A DNA stretch of 64,000 bases. It comes from Paraburkholderia sp. D15 (GTDB lineage: Bacteria > Pseudomonadota > Gammaproteobacteria > Burkholderiales > Burkholderiaceae). The stretch spans positions 1,736,001-1,800,000 of the forward strand of contig NZ_CP110395.1 in assembly GCF_029910215.1 (NCBI RefSeq), in the 5' to 3' direction. The translations under genes and the position numbers were made by a program. Position 1 is the first letter of the stretch. Each line of letters starts with the position of its first letter. Under the pieces are notes generated by a model. That model searched no databases. It had not been told where the DNA came from and worked only from the letters and a program-made list of their open reading frames with translations. This document shows positions 41,260 to 50,431 of the stretch, piece after piece.

Positions 41260-41661
41260 TCAGGCCATCTTGACCGGCGCGCGCCACGATTCCGGATTGG
41301 TCCAGAACGCGCCACGCAGACGGTCGCGGCTCGGCGGTGCCGGCGGTTTCGCCGCCGTCGCGCCGATCCGGCCGCGCAGCGAAATCTCGCGGCCGCTCGT
41401 GCCGAGTCGCTTGACTATTTCGGCGAGCGTACCATCGGCCTGCCACTCGTCGAAACGACGGCGGCACGTCGGCGGCGACGGATAGCGGCCCGGCAGCTTG
41501 GACCAGCCTTCGCCCGTCGACAGTACCCACAGCACGGCGTTGACCACCGCACGCGCTTCCACGCGTGGCCGACCGCGCCGTTCGCTCCGTGCTGGCTCCG
41601 CACAGAACAACGCCTCGACCAGCGCCCACTCGTTGTCTCTCAAATCGTCGAACAGCATCAT
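41260..41661 (-). pseudogene. DUF4096 IS5-type transposase N-terminal fragment
   Basis: A 133-residue open frame. Its first 90 residues, DLRDNEWALVEALFCAEPARSERRGRPRVEARAVVNAVLWVLSTGEGWSKLPGRYPSPPTCRRRFDEWQADGTLAEIVKRL, match the N-terminal DUF4096 helical domain of IS5-family transposases. The DDE catalytic part is missing; the protein ends in an unrelated Pro/Arg-rich stretch. No inverted repeats or target duplications are visible. It could be a relic or a domesticated DNA-binding protein; the intact frame and a GAGGTG RBS leave the second option open. Starts at 41661 and 41658 are both possible. Confidence 0.7.
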
Positions 41662-42067
41662 GTTTCACCTCAGCGAAGCTAACTCCGGTGCGCTGCCCCG
41701 CGCCGCGCACTCTCCATGTACCCGATAGGCGGGTACCAAGGAGGGTCGGGCTTGCCACGGTCTGCTATGCAGTCAGAATCATGGCGCCGACCCTTGTCTG
41801 CAGGTAAATGCAGGAAGTGTGCCAATTTGAGTCCAACCGCCTGAAAGCCCCGTGACAGCGGGCCAGCGCGGGCGCCAGCTAGGGGCGTATGAGAATCCAA
41901 AAAACCCATCCCGCAAATCAGGACAATCACCAATCTTGTGCAATCAGGCCCGTCCAGCGTGCGTTTGCGCCTTATTGCTGCATTGCAGCGATTGATGAGA
42001 AAACCCATCTGGTGGGCGCTTTCGTCATACAATGCGCATCAAACGCGGTTATTGATGAGGATGGTAA
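41662..42067. other. 406-bp intergenic region, promoter of LysR gene
   Basis: No gene seen. The last 120 bp are AT-richer. The repeated element ATTGATGAG occurs near 41990 and 42050, the second close to the ATG of the LysR gene; CATACAAT (about 42027-42034) could be a -10 box. LysR regulators usually bind a dyad in this position, but none is perfect. Confidence 0.4.
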
Positions 42068-42970
42068 ATGAATGTCACCCTGCGTCAGCTAAGGGTTTTC
42101 ATTGAGGTCGCGCGCTTGCAGAGCTTCAGCCGGGCGGGGGATGAAATCGGCCTGACGCAGTCGGCGGTCAGTCGCTGCGTGCGCGAACTGGAGGGCGAGA
42201 TCGGGCTCAAGCTGATCGACCGCACGACGCGCGAGGTGCAGCTCACGGATGTCGGCGGCAACCTCGTCGCGAGCGTGTCGCGGCTGCTGACCGATCTCGA
42301 CGACGCGCTGCGCGAGATCCGCGAAATCGGCGAACAGCGTCGCGGCCGGGTGGTGGTGGCGGCCAGTCCGACCGTCGCGTGCCGCCTGATGCCCGGCGTG
42401 GTGGCGGCCTGCGGACGGGAGTTTCCGTACGTCACGCTGGGTTTGCGCGATGACGTGCAGAGCGACGTGGTGCGCAAGGTCAAATCGGGCGAGGTCGACT
42501 TCGGCGTGATCATCGGCCCGTTTTCCGCCGACGACCTCGTGAGCGAAACGTTGATGACCGATTCGTTCTGCGTGGTCGCGCGCGACGATCATCCGCTCGG
42601 GCAGAAGACGCAGGTCTCGTGGACCGAGCTGGCGGGCCAGCAGCTCGTCATGCTCGATTACGCGTCGGGTAGCCGGCCGATTATCGACGCGGTGATGCAG
42701 GAATACGGCGTGAGCGCCACGGTGGTGCAGGAGTTGGGGCACTCCGCGACCGTCTTCGGGCTGGTGGAGGCGGGCGTCGGCGTGAGCGTGTTGCCGTGGC
42801 TGGCGCTGCCGCTGCCGGCGGGCTCCTCGCTGGTGGCGCGGCCGCTGGTGCCGCGCGCTGAGCGCACGGTGGAGCTGGTGCGGCGGCGCGACCGGTCGCT
42901 GTCGCCGGCGGCCGAGGCGGTGTGGGGACTGATCCGGCAATTGCCGGCGCGGGCGGAGGATCTGGCGTGA
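42068..42970 (+). CDS. LysR-family transcriptional regulator
   Basis: A 300-residue LTTR. The N-terminal winged helix (1-60) is MNVTLRQLRVFIEVARLQSFSRAGDEIGLTQSAVSRCVRELEGEIGLKLIDRTTREVQLTDVG, followed by the linker helix and the periplasmic-binding-like effector domain (about 90-300, e.g. RGRVVVAASPTVACRLMPGVV). It precedes the aminotransferase on the same strand with a 217-bp gap, so separate promoters are likely. The co-inducer is unknown. Confidence 0.9.
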   Translation: MNVTLRQLRVFIEVARLQSFSRAGDEIGLTQSAVSRCVRELEGEIGLKLIDRTTREVQLTDVGGNLVASVSRLLTDLDDALREIREIGEQRRGRVVVAASPTVACRLMPGVVAACGREFPYVTLGLRDDVQSDVVRKVKSGEVDFGVIIGPFSADDLVSETLMTDSFCVVARDDHPLGQKTQVSWTELAGQQLVMLDYASGSRPIIDAVMQEYGVSATVVQELGHSATVFGLVEAGVGVSVLPWLALPLPAGSSLVARPLVPRAERTVELVRRRDRSLSPAAEAVWGLIRQLPARAEDLA

Positions 42971-43187
42971 GCTGGCGACGGGCCTCTGCGGCTTCGGCGT
43001 CCGAAAACGGGCTTGCGCGCTAAACTGTCGCGGCTGCGTGGCAGTGCCCGGCAATAACCCACGGTGACCCGTGCACAGTGACTCGCAGTGACCCGCGACT
43101 CGCAGGGGCCCGTGGCACGCAACCGGCGACCGGCGACCCGCGTTGGCCGCCCCTTTTTCCTCCTCACCCGTTTGCCTGGAAGTCTCG

Positions 43188-44495
43188 ATGAGCGAATCGG
43201 ATCAGCCTGTACCTGCCGTGCCTTACCTCCCGAATGCCCGCGATGCCGTCCGCGCGCTGCGTCCTTCGCAAATCCGCGAAGTCGCGAACGCCGGTTTTGG
43301 CGTGGCCGACGTGCTGCCGTTCTGGTTTGGCGAATCCGACCGCGTGACGCCGGCGTTCATTCGCGATGCCGCGAGCGCTGCGTTGTCCGCCGGCGCGACG
43401 TTCTACACGCATAACCTGGGCATCGCGCCGCTGCGCGAGGCGCTCGCGAAATACGTCGGCGGACTGCATGGCGCGACATCGCCGGAGCACGTGGCGGTGA
43501 CGAGCGCGGGCGTGAATGCGTTGATGCTCGCGACGCAACTGGTTGTGGGCGCGGGCGATCGCGTCGTCGCGGTGACGCCGCTGTGGCCGAACCTCGTCGA
43601 GATTCCGAAGATTCTCGGCGCGCATGTGGAAACGGTTGCGCTGCGTTATGGCGAGGCCGGCTGGCAACTCGACATGGCGCAACTGCTCGCCGCGCTGACG
43701 CCCGGCACGCGCATGCTGCTGATCAATTCGCCGAACAATCCCACCGGCTGGGTGATGAGCCGCGACGAGCAGCGCACCGTGCTGGCGCATTGCCGGCGTC
43801 ACGGCATCTGGATCGTCGCGGACGAGGTCTATGAGCGCCTCTACTACGCGGATGGGGGCGAGGACGCCGCCGTGGCGCCTGCTTCGCATGACACCGGGCG
43901 CAACGAGATTCCGGGCGGCACGGAGAGTCCAGTGGGCGCCGACGCCGCGCGCGCAGTAGTCGCTCCATCGTTCCTCGATCTGGCGACGCGCGACGAGCGC
44001 GTGATCTGCGTCAACTCGTTCTCGAAGGCATGGCTGATGACCGGCTGGCGGCTCGGCTGGATCGTCGCGCCCGCCGCGTTGATGGACGATCTGGGCAAGC
44101 TCGTCGAATACAACACGTCGTGCGCGCCCGCGTTCGTGCAGCAGGCTGGCATCGTGGCCGTCCGCCAGGGCGAGGCGTTCACGCGGGAGCTCGTGCGCGA
44201 CCTGCGGGTGTCCCGCGACCATCTGGTGCGCGCGCTCGCCGACGTGCCGGGCATCGACGTCAAAACGCCGCGCGGCGCGATGTACCTGTTCTTTTCGATG
44301 CCCGGCGCCGCCAGCAGCCTCGAACTGTGCAAGGCAATGGTGCGCGACGTCGGCCTCGGGGTCGCGCCAGGCAGTGCGTTCGGGCCGCAGGGCGAGGGCT
44401 TCGTGCGGTGGTGCTACGCGTGCGACCCCGCGCGGCTGGATGCGGGCGTCGAACGCTTGAAGCGCTTCCTCGCGAAGCAGGGCGCGGGCGGTTGA
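43188..44495 (+). CDS. PLP-dependent class I/II aminotransferase
   Basis: A 435-residue cytoplasmic enzyme of fold type I. SPNNPTGWVMSRDE holds the Asn that contacts PLP, IWIVADEVYERLYY the Asp-x-x-Tyr pair, and NSFSKAWLMTGWRLGW the Schiff-base lysine (Lys280). The arginine binding the substrate carboxylate is expected in the last strand region (GFVRWCYACDP). An insert of about 35 residues with many Ala, Gly and Thr (DGGEDAAVAPASHDTG...) follows the Tyr. Substrate is not known. The start at 43188 gives MSESDQPVPAVPYLP; an ATG 15 codons earlier is less likely. Confidence 0.87.
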   Translation: MSESDQPVPAVPYLPNARDAVRALRPSQIREVANAGFGVADVLPFWFGESDRVTPAFIRDAASAALSAGATFYTHNLGIAPLREALAKYVGGLHGATSPEHVAVTSAGVNALMLATQLVVGAGDRVVAVTPLWPNLVEIPKILGAHVETVALRYGEAGWQLDMAQLLAALTPGTRMLLINSPNNPTGWVMSRDEQRTVLAHCRRHGIWIVADEVYERLYYADGGEDAAVAPASHDTGRNEIPGGTESPVGADAARAVVAPSFLDLATRDERVICVNSFSKAWLMTGWRLGWIVAPAALMDDLGKLVEYNTSCAPAFVQQAGIVAVRQGEAFTRELVRDLRVSRDHLVRALADVPGIDVKTPRGAMYLFFSMPGAASSLELCKAMVRDVGLGVAPGSAFGPQGEGFVRWCYACDPARLDAGVERLKRFLAKQGAGG

Positions 44496-44550
44496 GCGTG
44501 CTGCGAGAAGCGCCGGGCGGTCGATGTTCGAGCGGAATCGGGCGGAAATC

Positions 44551-44592
44551 CGTGCTTTCCGGTCGATAGCTCCGTTTTTTCCGGAAAGCACG
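44551..44592. repeat. 12-bp perfect inverted repeat with 18-base loop
   Basis: CGTGCTTTCCGG (44551-44562) and CCGGAAAGCACG (44581-44592) are perfectly complementary. The loop contains a T-run. It lies 55 bp after the aminotransferase stop and may stop or stabilise its transcript, but there is no U-tract after the stem. Confidence 0.6.
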
Positions 44593-44634
44593 TCCGCCAA
44601 CGCATCGGCGGAAAAATGCGCGGGGGATTTCGCC

Positions 44635-44663
44635 TTTACGCACCGATTGTTTTTGCGTAATAT
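44635..44663 (+). promoter_or_regulatory. Predicted sigma70 promoter of scpB
   Basis: TTTACG (44635-44640) and TAATAT (44658-44663) with a 17-bp spacer. It lies in the AT-rich 360-bp gap before scpB; transcription would start about 185 bp upstream of the ATG. Confidence 0.45.
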
Positions 44664-44854
44664 GGCGCTCAGTCACGCGGTTCCCTTCAGGAATATCGCT
44701 GCTCCGTCCGGCTGGGTTTGGCTCGATAGTCTGTTTCGCCTCCCCCCGGTGCGTGCTCCCATCAATATGACCGATCAGAATCGGGCGAGCGCGTCTTCAG
44801 TTCCACATCGTCTGTTTGATCCGGTTCTTTGACCACAGGGTCTGACCTAGCTGC

Positions 44855-45961
44855 ATGAATACCCAAGAGGCGAAGATCGTCCTCGAGACTGCCTTGATCT
44901 GCGCGCAGGAGCCGTTAAAGCTCAACGATTTGCGCAAGCTTTTTGCCGACGGCGTGTCGGCAGACACCGTTCGAACTTTGCTCGAAGACCTCCGTCGGGA
45001 TTGGTCGGGGCGCGGTGTGGAGCTGGTCGGGCTGGCGTCGGGCTGGCGGTTTCAAAGCAAGCCCGCGATGCGCTCGTATCTGGATCGTTTGCATCCCGAG
45101 AAACCGCCGAAATATTCGCGCGCGGTGCTCGAAACGCTGGCGATCATTGCCTATCGGCAGCCGGTCACGCGCGGCGATATCGAAGAGATTCGCGGCGTAA
45201 CGGTGAATACGCAGGTCGTGAAGCAGCTCGAGGATCGCAGCTGGATCGAGGTGATCGGTCATCGCGACGTGCCGGGGCGTCCGGCGCTGTACGCGACCAC
45301 GCGTCAGTTCCTCGACGATCTTGGGCTGAAGGCGCTCGATGAACTGCCGCCGCTCGCCGATCCGTCGGCGCAGCTGAACGCGGATCTGCTGGGTCAGCAT
45401 GCGATCGAGTTTGCCGAAGCGGGCGCCGCGCCGGCTGACGAGGCAGAAGAGGACGGCGCGGCGGAAGTGCCGATGTTGTCTAATGACGGCACGCTCGACG
45501 CACCGGAAATGGCCGCCCAAGCGCGAAGCGACGTTGATGCCGCGACGGAACCCCCAGTCGCGGCGCAGCCCCCGGCTGAAGCCGAAGTGGCGACGGAATC
45601 CGAAACCACTGCCGAGCCTGCAACTTCAGCCACCGCTGAGGTTGAAGCATCGATCGGAAGCGAATCAGCAGGGCTGACCGAACCGGCCCCCGGCGACACC
45701 GCCGGGCAAGCCGCCGTGGAAGCGGCACATGTTGAAGTTGAACCGCGAACCGGCATTGCCGAGTCCGCCATGCATCACGATCCGGTCTCCCAGGCCGATC
45801 CTGCAATACCCGCGCACGGCTCCGGCGTACTCCGCGATTCGGAGCACGTCACCGGGCCGAACCCGACCAAGGCGGCGCACGGCGATTCCGAGGATCGCCG
45901 CGATGCCGCGCAGGACGCGGGCGTTCTGACCGACGACGAACCCGAGTCGCGCAGCGCCTGA
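44855..45961 (+). CDS. scpB: Segregation and condensation protein ScpB
   Basis: A 368-residue protein. The first 190 residues are ScpB: two winged helices with [76 protein letters not shown] and [17 protein letters not shown]. ScpB dimerises and binds ScpA on the SMC ring for chromosome condensation. The remaining 175 residues are an unusual Ala/Glu/Pro-rich tail without predicted fold, far beyond a normal ScpB length. It is followed 64 bp later by rluB, the common order. Confidence 0.93.
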   Translation: MNTQEAKIVLETALICAQEPLKLNDLRKLFADGVSADTVRTLLEDLRRDWSGRGVELVGLASGWRFQSKPAMRSYLDRLHPEKPPKYSRAVLETLAIIAYRQPVTRGDIEEIRGVTVNTQVVKQLEDRSWIEVIGHRDVPGRPALYATTRQFLDDLGLKALDELPPLADPSAQLNADLLGQHAIEFAEAGAAPADEAEEDGAAEVPMLSNDGTLDAPEMAAQARSDVDAATEPPVAAQPPAEAEVATESETTAEPATSATAEVEASIGSESAGLTEPAPGDTAGQAAVEAAHVEVEPRTGIAESAMHHDPVSQADPAIPAHGSGVLRDSEHVTGPNPTKAAHGDSEDRRDAAQDAGVLTDDEPESRSA

Positions 45962-46025
45962 CGTAACCGAACTTTTTTTGCCGCGCCCGCAACGGGCGCG
46001 CGCGACCTGACATTTTGAGGTTGTT

Positions 46026-47903
46026 TTGACACATACCCACGACACCGATTCGTCCGAATCCGAGCGCGCCGTGCCGTCGGCGCGCGCTGACGAAACGCGC
46101 AACACGCAAGCGTCGGCCGGCGAGGGCGAACGCCCCGCGCAAAACGCGGAAGGCGACGGCGAAGACCGTCCGCGCCGCGGCTTGCGTCGCGGTCCACGCA
46201 GCCTGATCGCGCGTCGTCGCGCCGGTGCGAAGACGAAGGGCGCCGAAGGCGCGGCCGCGCAGGGTGCGCCGGTCGTCACCGAGGCGCCGCCGGACGGCGA
46301 GGTGGTCGCGCAGGTGCGGATGCCGCGCAAGGACGCGGGTGCCAAGGGACAAGGCGCGCGCCGCAACGCGAACGGCGGTGCGCGGCGCGAAGGTGGTCCG
46401 CGTGACGGCGCGCCCCGCGAAGGGCAGCGTGAAGGTGCGCCGCGCGAGCGTCAGCCGCGCGAAGGCGGTCAGCGTCAGAATCGCCGCGGCGCCGAAGCAC
46501 CGGCGGCGGTGGCGGCGGAAGCCGGCCAGGACGATCTGTTTTCGTATGTCACCTCGCCCGCGTTCGACGCGGACAACAGCGCGACCGGCGGCGTGCGTGC
46601 ACCGATGCTGCGCCGTGGCAAGCCGGCCGCGCCCAAGCGCGTGCTGTCCGCCGACGACGACGCGCCGAAGCTGCACAAGGTTCTCGCCGAAGCCGGCATG
46701 GGCTCGCGCCGCGACATGGAAGAATTGATCGTCGCCGGCCGCGTGTCGGTGAACGGCGAGCCGGCACACATCGGCCAGCGCATCATGCCGACCGACCAGG
46801 TCCGCATCAACGGCAAGCCGGTCAAGCGCAAGCTGGCCAACAAGCCGCCGCGCGTGCTGCTGTATCACAAACCGACCGGTGAGATCGTCAGCCATGCCGA
46901 CCCGGAAGGCCGTCCGTCGGTATTCGACAAATTGCCGCCGATGAAGACCGCCAAGTGGCTCGCGGTCGGCCGCCTCGACTTCAACACCGAGGGGCTGCTG
47001 ATGCTGACCACGTCGGGCGATCTGGCGAACCGGTTCATGCATCCGCGCTATAGCGTCGAGCGCGAATACGCGGTGCGGGTGGTTGGTGAACTGGCCGAAG
47101 GCATGCGTCAGAAGCTGCTGCACGGCGTCGAACTCGACGACGGCCCGGCGAATTTCCTGCGCATTCGCGATGGCGGCGGCGAAGGCACCAATCATTGGTA
47201 TCACGTCGCGCTCGCCGAAGGGCGTAACCGCGAAGTGCGTCGTATGTTCGAGGCGGCCGGCCTGATGGTCAGCCGTCTGATTCGTACCCGTCATGGTCCG
47301 ATTTCGCTGCCGAAAGGCCTGAAGCGCGGCCGTTGGGAAGAGCTGGAAGACAATCAGGTGCGCGCGCTGATGGCGTCGGTCGGCCTGAAGGCGCCGGCGG
47401 AAGAGCGCGGCAGCCGCAATTCGGCGCCGGAGCGCAAGCAGCCGGATCCGATGCAGACGTCGATGGGCTTTATCGGCCGCGAACCGGTGCTGATGTCGCA
47501 CGGACGCTTCGATCAGCAGCAGCCGCGCGGGCAAGGCCGGCGTGGTGCGGCGGGCGGCGGCGCGGCCGGTGGCGGGTTCGGCAATCGTGGTGCGGGTCGC
47601 GGCGCCGGTGGTGCTGGCGGCTTCGGCGGCGGTTTTGGCGGTGGCTTCGGCAACTCGACGGGCGGCGCGGGTGGCCCGCGCGGTGGCCGTGGTGACGTCG
47701 ACGGCAATCGGGCGCCGTCGGGTAATGGCAACCGGGCTGGCGGCAAGCGCGCCGGCGGCAGTAACCCGAATCCCGGCAACGGCGGCAGTCGCGGGCCGGC
47801 CGGTAATCGCGGCGGCAACGGCGGCCGGGCAGCCAACGGCAACGCCAATCCGGGCGGCGCCAATCGTGGCGGCGCGCAGCGCGGTCGCACGCGCGGGCGT
47901 TAA
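46026..47903 (+). CDS. rluB: 23S rRNA pseudouridine synthase RluB, extended
   Basis: A 625-residue protein with a three-part layout. Residues 1-210 are a charged, disordered Arg/Gly/Ala-rich region. The RluB core covers about 215-450: S4 domain ([30 protein letters not shown]), then the catalytic motif [22 protein letters not shown] with the nucleophile Asp318. Residues 460-625 form a Gly/Asn/Arg-rich tail with RGG-like blocks. RluB isomerises a uridine in helix 89 of 23S rRNA. The start codon is TTG at 46026, with GAGG 6 bases upstream. Confidence 0.92.
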   Translation: MTHTHDTDSSESERAVPSARADETRNTQASAGEGERPAQNAEGDGEDRPRRGLRRGPRSLIARRRAGAKTKGAEGAAAQGAPVVTEAPPDGEVVAQVRMPRKDAGAKGQGARRNANGGARREGGPRDGAPREGQREGAPRERQPREGGQRQNRRGAEAPAAVAAEAGQDDLFSYVTSPAFDADNSATGGVRAPMLRRGKPAAPKRVLSADDDAPKLHKVLAEAGMGSRRDMEELIVAGRVSVNGEPAHIGQRIMPTDQVRINGKPVKRKLANKPPRVLLYHKPTGEIVSHADPEGRPSVFDKLPPMKTAKWLAVGRLDFNTEGLLMLTTSGDLANRFMHPRYSVEREYAVRVVGELAEGMRQKLLHGVELDDGPANFLRIRDGGGEGTNHWYHVALAEGRNREVRRMFEAAGLMVSRLIRTRHGPISLPKGLKRGRWEELEDNQVRALMASVGLKAPAEERGSRNSAPERKQPDPMQTSMGFIGREPVLMSHGRFDQQQPRGQGRRGAAGGGAAGGGFGNRGAGRGAGGAGGFGGGFGGGFGNSTGGAGGPRGGRGDVDGNRAPSGNGNRAGGKRAGGSNPNPGNGGSRGPAGNRGGNGGRAANGNANPGGANRGGAQRGRTRGR

Positions 47904-48161
47904 AACCGTTTGGACCTGCCGCGCATAAACCTCGCATTCAACCCTTTTTCGCATCGTCATACACCGCGCGTTTCATGTAACGCATAAAACTGCGGCGTCG
48001 ACATAAGTAGGGGCAGAGGTATTTCGGGAAATTTCCTGGACGCGGCCCGCGTGGGGCCAGAGCGCCGCGAGCCGTATCGCAAAAGGCTCGCGGCGCTGTC
48101 ATATGCGCGCAAGATTGCCGTGAAATCGCGCTTGAGCGGGCGTCTCGGGGCGTTCTGCGGT

Positions 48162-48190
48162 TTGCGTTTGGCGCGAAAAATGGCTACAAT
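48162..48190 (+). promoter_or_regulatory. Predicted sigma70 promoter of rimP-nusA-infB
   Basis: TTGCGT (48162-48167) and TACAAT (48185-48190) with a 17-bp spacer. Transcription would begin near 48197, about 210 bases before the rimP GTG. Confidence 0.5.
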
Positions 48191-48218
48191 CGCGGAGTCG
48201 CTGGGCGTGCGGCTTTCT

Positions 48219-48266
48219 ATGTGCGGCTCAGGTGCGACCACCGGCAATAAGATGATGGGCGTTTAG
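48219..48266 (+). CDS. Possible 15-codon leader peptide
   Basis: A short frame ATG...TAG encoding MCGSGATTGNKMMGV. Its stop codon lies in the loop of the terminator hairpin at 48254-48280, so translation would disrupt that hairpin. No RBS stands out, so expression is unproven. The same frame is open further upstream, without a defined start. Confidence 0.25.
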   Translation: MCGSGATTGNKMMGV

Positions 48267-48280
48267 CCCATTTTTTTTTT
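48254..48280 (+). terminator. Rho-independent terminator / attenuator in rimP leader
   Basis: ATGGGC-GTTTA-GCCCAT forms a six-base-pair stem and is followed by ten T residues (48271-48280 plus). Transcripts from the promoter at 48162 would either end here as an RNA of about 85 bases or read into rimP. Confidence 0.7.
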
Positions 48281-48406
48281 GCCGATCAGTTCATCGTGGT
48301 TCGGCATCTCGGGTAGCACGAACGTGCGCCAGCTTGGCGCGCGGCCCGCATTGGTTGTTTGCAAAACAAGCGGCAGGCTCGCTGCGCGAACATCTAAGAG
48401 GGCACT

Positions 48407-48865
48407 GTGCAACTGACGGAACTGATTGAAACCACGGTCGTGGGACTCGGCTACGAGCTCGTCGATCTCGAGCGCACCGGGCGCGGCATGTTGTGTGTCT
48501 ATATCGACCAGCCGGGCGGTATCGGGATTGAAGACTGCGAGAAAGTCACGCGTCAGCTCCAGCACGTTCTGACGGTCGAAAATATCGATTATGAGCGGCT
48601 TGAAGTGTCGTCGCCGGGACTCGACCGCCCGCTAAAGAAACTGGCGGATTTCGAACGCTTCGCGGGCAGCGAGGCGGTAATCACATTGAAAAAGCCATTG
48701 GACGGACGGAAATCGTACCGGGGCATTCTGCATGCTCCGCAAGGCGAGACGATCGGTCTGGAATTTGAAGGGAAGGAAGGCGCCGCGATGCTCGATTTCA
48801 CGCTCGCGGACATGGACAAGGCCCGCCTCGTTCCGAAAGTTGACTTTAGGAGCCGCAAACAATGA
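48407..48865 (+). CDS. rimP: Ribosome maturation factor RimP
   Basis: A 152-residue protein needed for 30S maturation. The N-terminal domain shows [46 protein letters not shown], and the C-terminal SH3-like domain has [30 protein letters not shown], the family signature. Its start is GTG at 48407, with GAGGG six bases upstream. The stop overlaps the nusA ATG by four bases, so the genes are translationally coupled. Confidence 0.95.
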   Translation: MQLTELIETTVVGLGYELVDLERTGRGMLCVYIDQPGGIGIEDCEKVTRQLQHVLTVENIDYERLEVSSPGLDRPLKKLADFERFAGSEAVITLKKPLDGRKSYRGILHAPQGETIGLEFEGKEGAAMLDFTLADMDKARLVPKVDFRSRKQ

Positions 48866-50337
48866 GTCGCGAAGTGTTGATGCTGGTGGATGCGCTGGCA
48901 CGCGAGAAGAATGTCGACAAAGACGTGGTATTTGCCGCGCTCGAAGCGGCTCTCGCTTCGGCCTCCAAGAAACTCTTCGAAGAAGACGCGGATATTCGCG
49001 TCCATATCGACCGTGAAAGCGGCGAGCACGAAACGTTTCGCCGCTGGAAGGTGGTGCCGGACGAAGCCGGCCTGCAGGAGCCGGATCAGGAAATCCTGCT
49101 GTTCGAAGCACGCGAACAGCAACCCGAGATTCAGCTCGATGAATACATCGAGGAACCGGTGCCGTCGATCGAATTCGGCCGTATCGGCGCGCAGGCCGCC
49201 AAGCAGGTGATCCTGCAGAAGGTGCGCGACGCCGAACGCGAGCAGATCCTGAACGACTTCCTCGAGCGCGGCGAGCACATCATGACCGGCTCGGTGAAGC
49301 GTCTCGACAAGGGCAACTTCATCGTCGAAACCGGCCGGGTCGAAGCGCTGCTGCGCCGCGATCAGCTGATTCCGAAGGAAAACCTGCGCGTGGGTGACCG
49401 CGTGCGCGCCTACATCGCGAAGGTCGATCGCACCGCGCGCGGTCCGCAGATCGAACTGTCGCGTACGGCGCCTGAATTCCTGATGAAGCTGTTCGAAATG
49501 GAAGTGCCGGAAATCGAACAGGGCCTGCTGGAAATCAAGGCAGCGGCTCGCGATCCGGGCGTGCGGGCGAAGATCGGCGTGGTCGCGTACGACAAGCGCA
49601 TCGATCCGATCGGCACCTGCGTCGGCATTCGCGGCTCGCGCGTGCAGGCTGTGCGTAACGAGCTCGGTGGCGAAAACGTCGACATCGTGCTATGGTCGGA
49701 AGATCCCGCCCAGTTCGTGATCGGCGCCCTCGCGCCGGCAGCCGTCCAGTCGATCGTCGTCGACGAAGAAAAGCATTCGATGGACGTCGTCGTGGACGAA
49801 AACGAACTGGCGGTCGCGATCGGCCGCAGCGGCCAGAACGTGCGTCTTGCCAGCGAACTCACCGGCTGGCAGATCAACATCATGACGCCGGACGAATCCG
49901 CGCAAAAGCAGAATCAGGAACGCGGGGTACTGCGCGACCTGTTCATGGCGCGTCTCGATGTCGACGAAGAAGTCGCCGACATCCTGATCGACGAAGGCTT
50001 CACGAGCCTCGAAGAGATTGCCTACGTGCCGCTCAACGAAATGCTCGAAATCGAAGCATTTGACGAAGACACCGTTCACGAACTGCGTAACCGCTCGCGC
50101 GACGCGTTGCTCACGCAGGCCATCGCGAATGAAGAAAAGGTCGAAAATGTAGCGCTCGACCTGAAGAGCCTGGACGGCATGGACGCCGACCTGCTCGCGA
50201 AGCTGGCTGAACATCAGGTGCAGACGCGCGACGAACTCGCCGAACTGGCCGTGGATGAACTGGTCGAGATGACCGGAATGGAAGAGGATGCCGCTAAGGC
50301 GTTGATCATGAAAGCACGTGAACACTGGTTCCAGTGA
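48862..50337 (+). CDS. nusA: Transcription elongation/termination factor NusA
   Basis: A 491-residue protein with full domain order: N-terminal RNAP-binding domain (1-130, [39 protein letters not shown]), S1 domain (about 135-200, [43 protein letters not shown]), KH1 and KH2 (about 205-345, with [32 protein letters not shown] and [24 protein letters not shown]), and two C-terminal acidic repeats (about 360-490) present in proteobacterial NusA. It binds nascent RNA at pauses. It is 94 bp before infB, probably the same operon. Confidence 0.97.
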   Translation: MSREVLMLVDALAREKNVDKDVVFAALEAALASASKKLFEEDADIRVHIDRESGEHETFRRWKVVPDEAGLQEPDQEILLFEAREQQPEIQLDEYIEEPVPSIEFGRIGAQAAKQVILQKVRDAEREQILNDFLERGEHIMTGSVKRLDKGNFIVETGRVEALLRRDQLIPKENLRVGDRVRAYIAKVDRTARGPQIELSRTAPEFLMKLFEMEVPEIEQGLLEIKAAARDPGVRAKIGVVAYDKRIDPIGTCVGIRGSRVQAVRNELGGENVDIVLWSEDPAQFVIGALAPAAVQSIVVDEEKHSMDVVVDENELAVAIGRSGQNVRLASELTGWQINIMTPDESAQKQNQERGVLRDLFMARLDVDEEVADILIDEGFTSLEEIAYVPLNEMLEIEAFDEDTVHELRNRSRDALLTQAIANEEKVENVALDLKSLDGMDADLLAKLAEHQVQTRDELAELAVDELVEMTGMEEDAAKALIMKAREHWFQ

Positions 50338-50431
50338 GAAATGACCATGGCGCACTAAATTGAACGCGGCCGTCAGGCCGCATGACCCGATGCTAACCGC
50401 AAGGAATCGGTCCTTGCATTAAGAGGAATGA

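Larger units (their letters stand above)
47904..48406. other. 503-bp region before rimP
   Basis: No protein gene seen apart from the tiny frame at 48219. The first 200 bp show nothing clear; GTGCGG-like and TTGTTT-GCA-AAACAA dyads (48355-48369) are present. A promoter and a terminator hairpin are listed separately. The metY tRNA gene found before rimP in some bacteria is not present here. Confidence 0.5.

Noticed and set aside
45982..46010. GCGCCCG-CAA-CGGGCGC hairpin between scpB and rluB as terminator
   Set aside because: The T-run comes before, not after, the stem on the plus strand, and there is no minus-strand gene to terminate.
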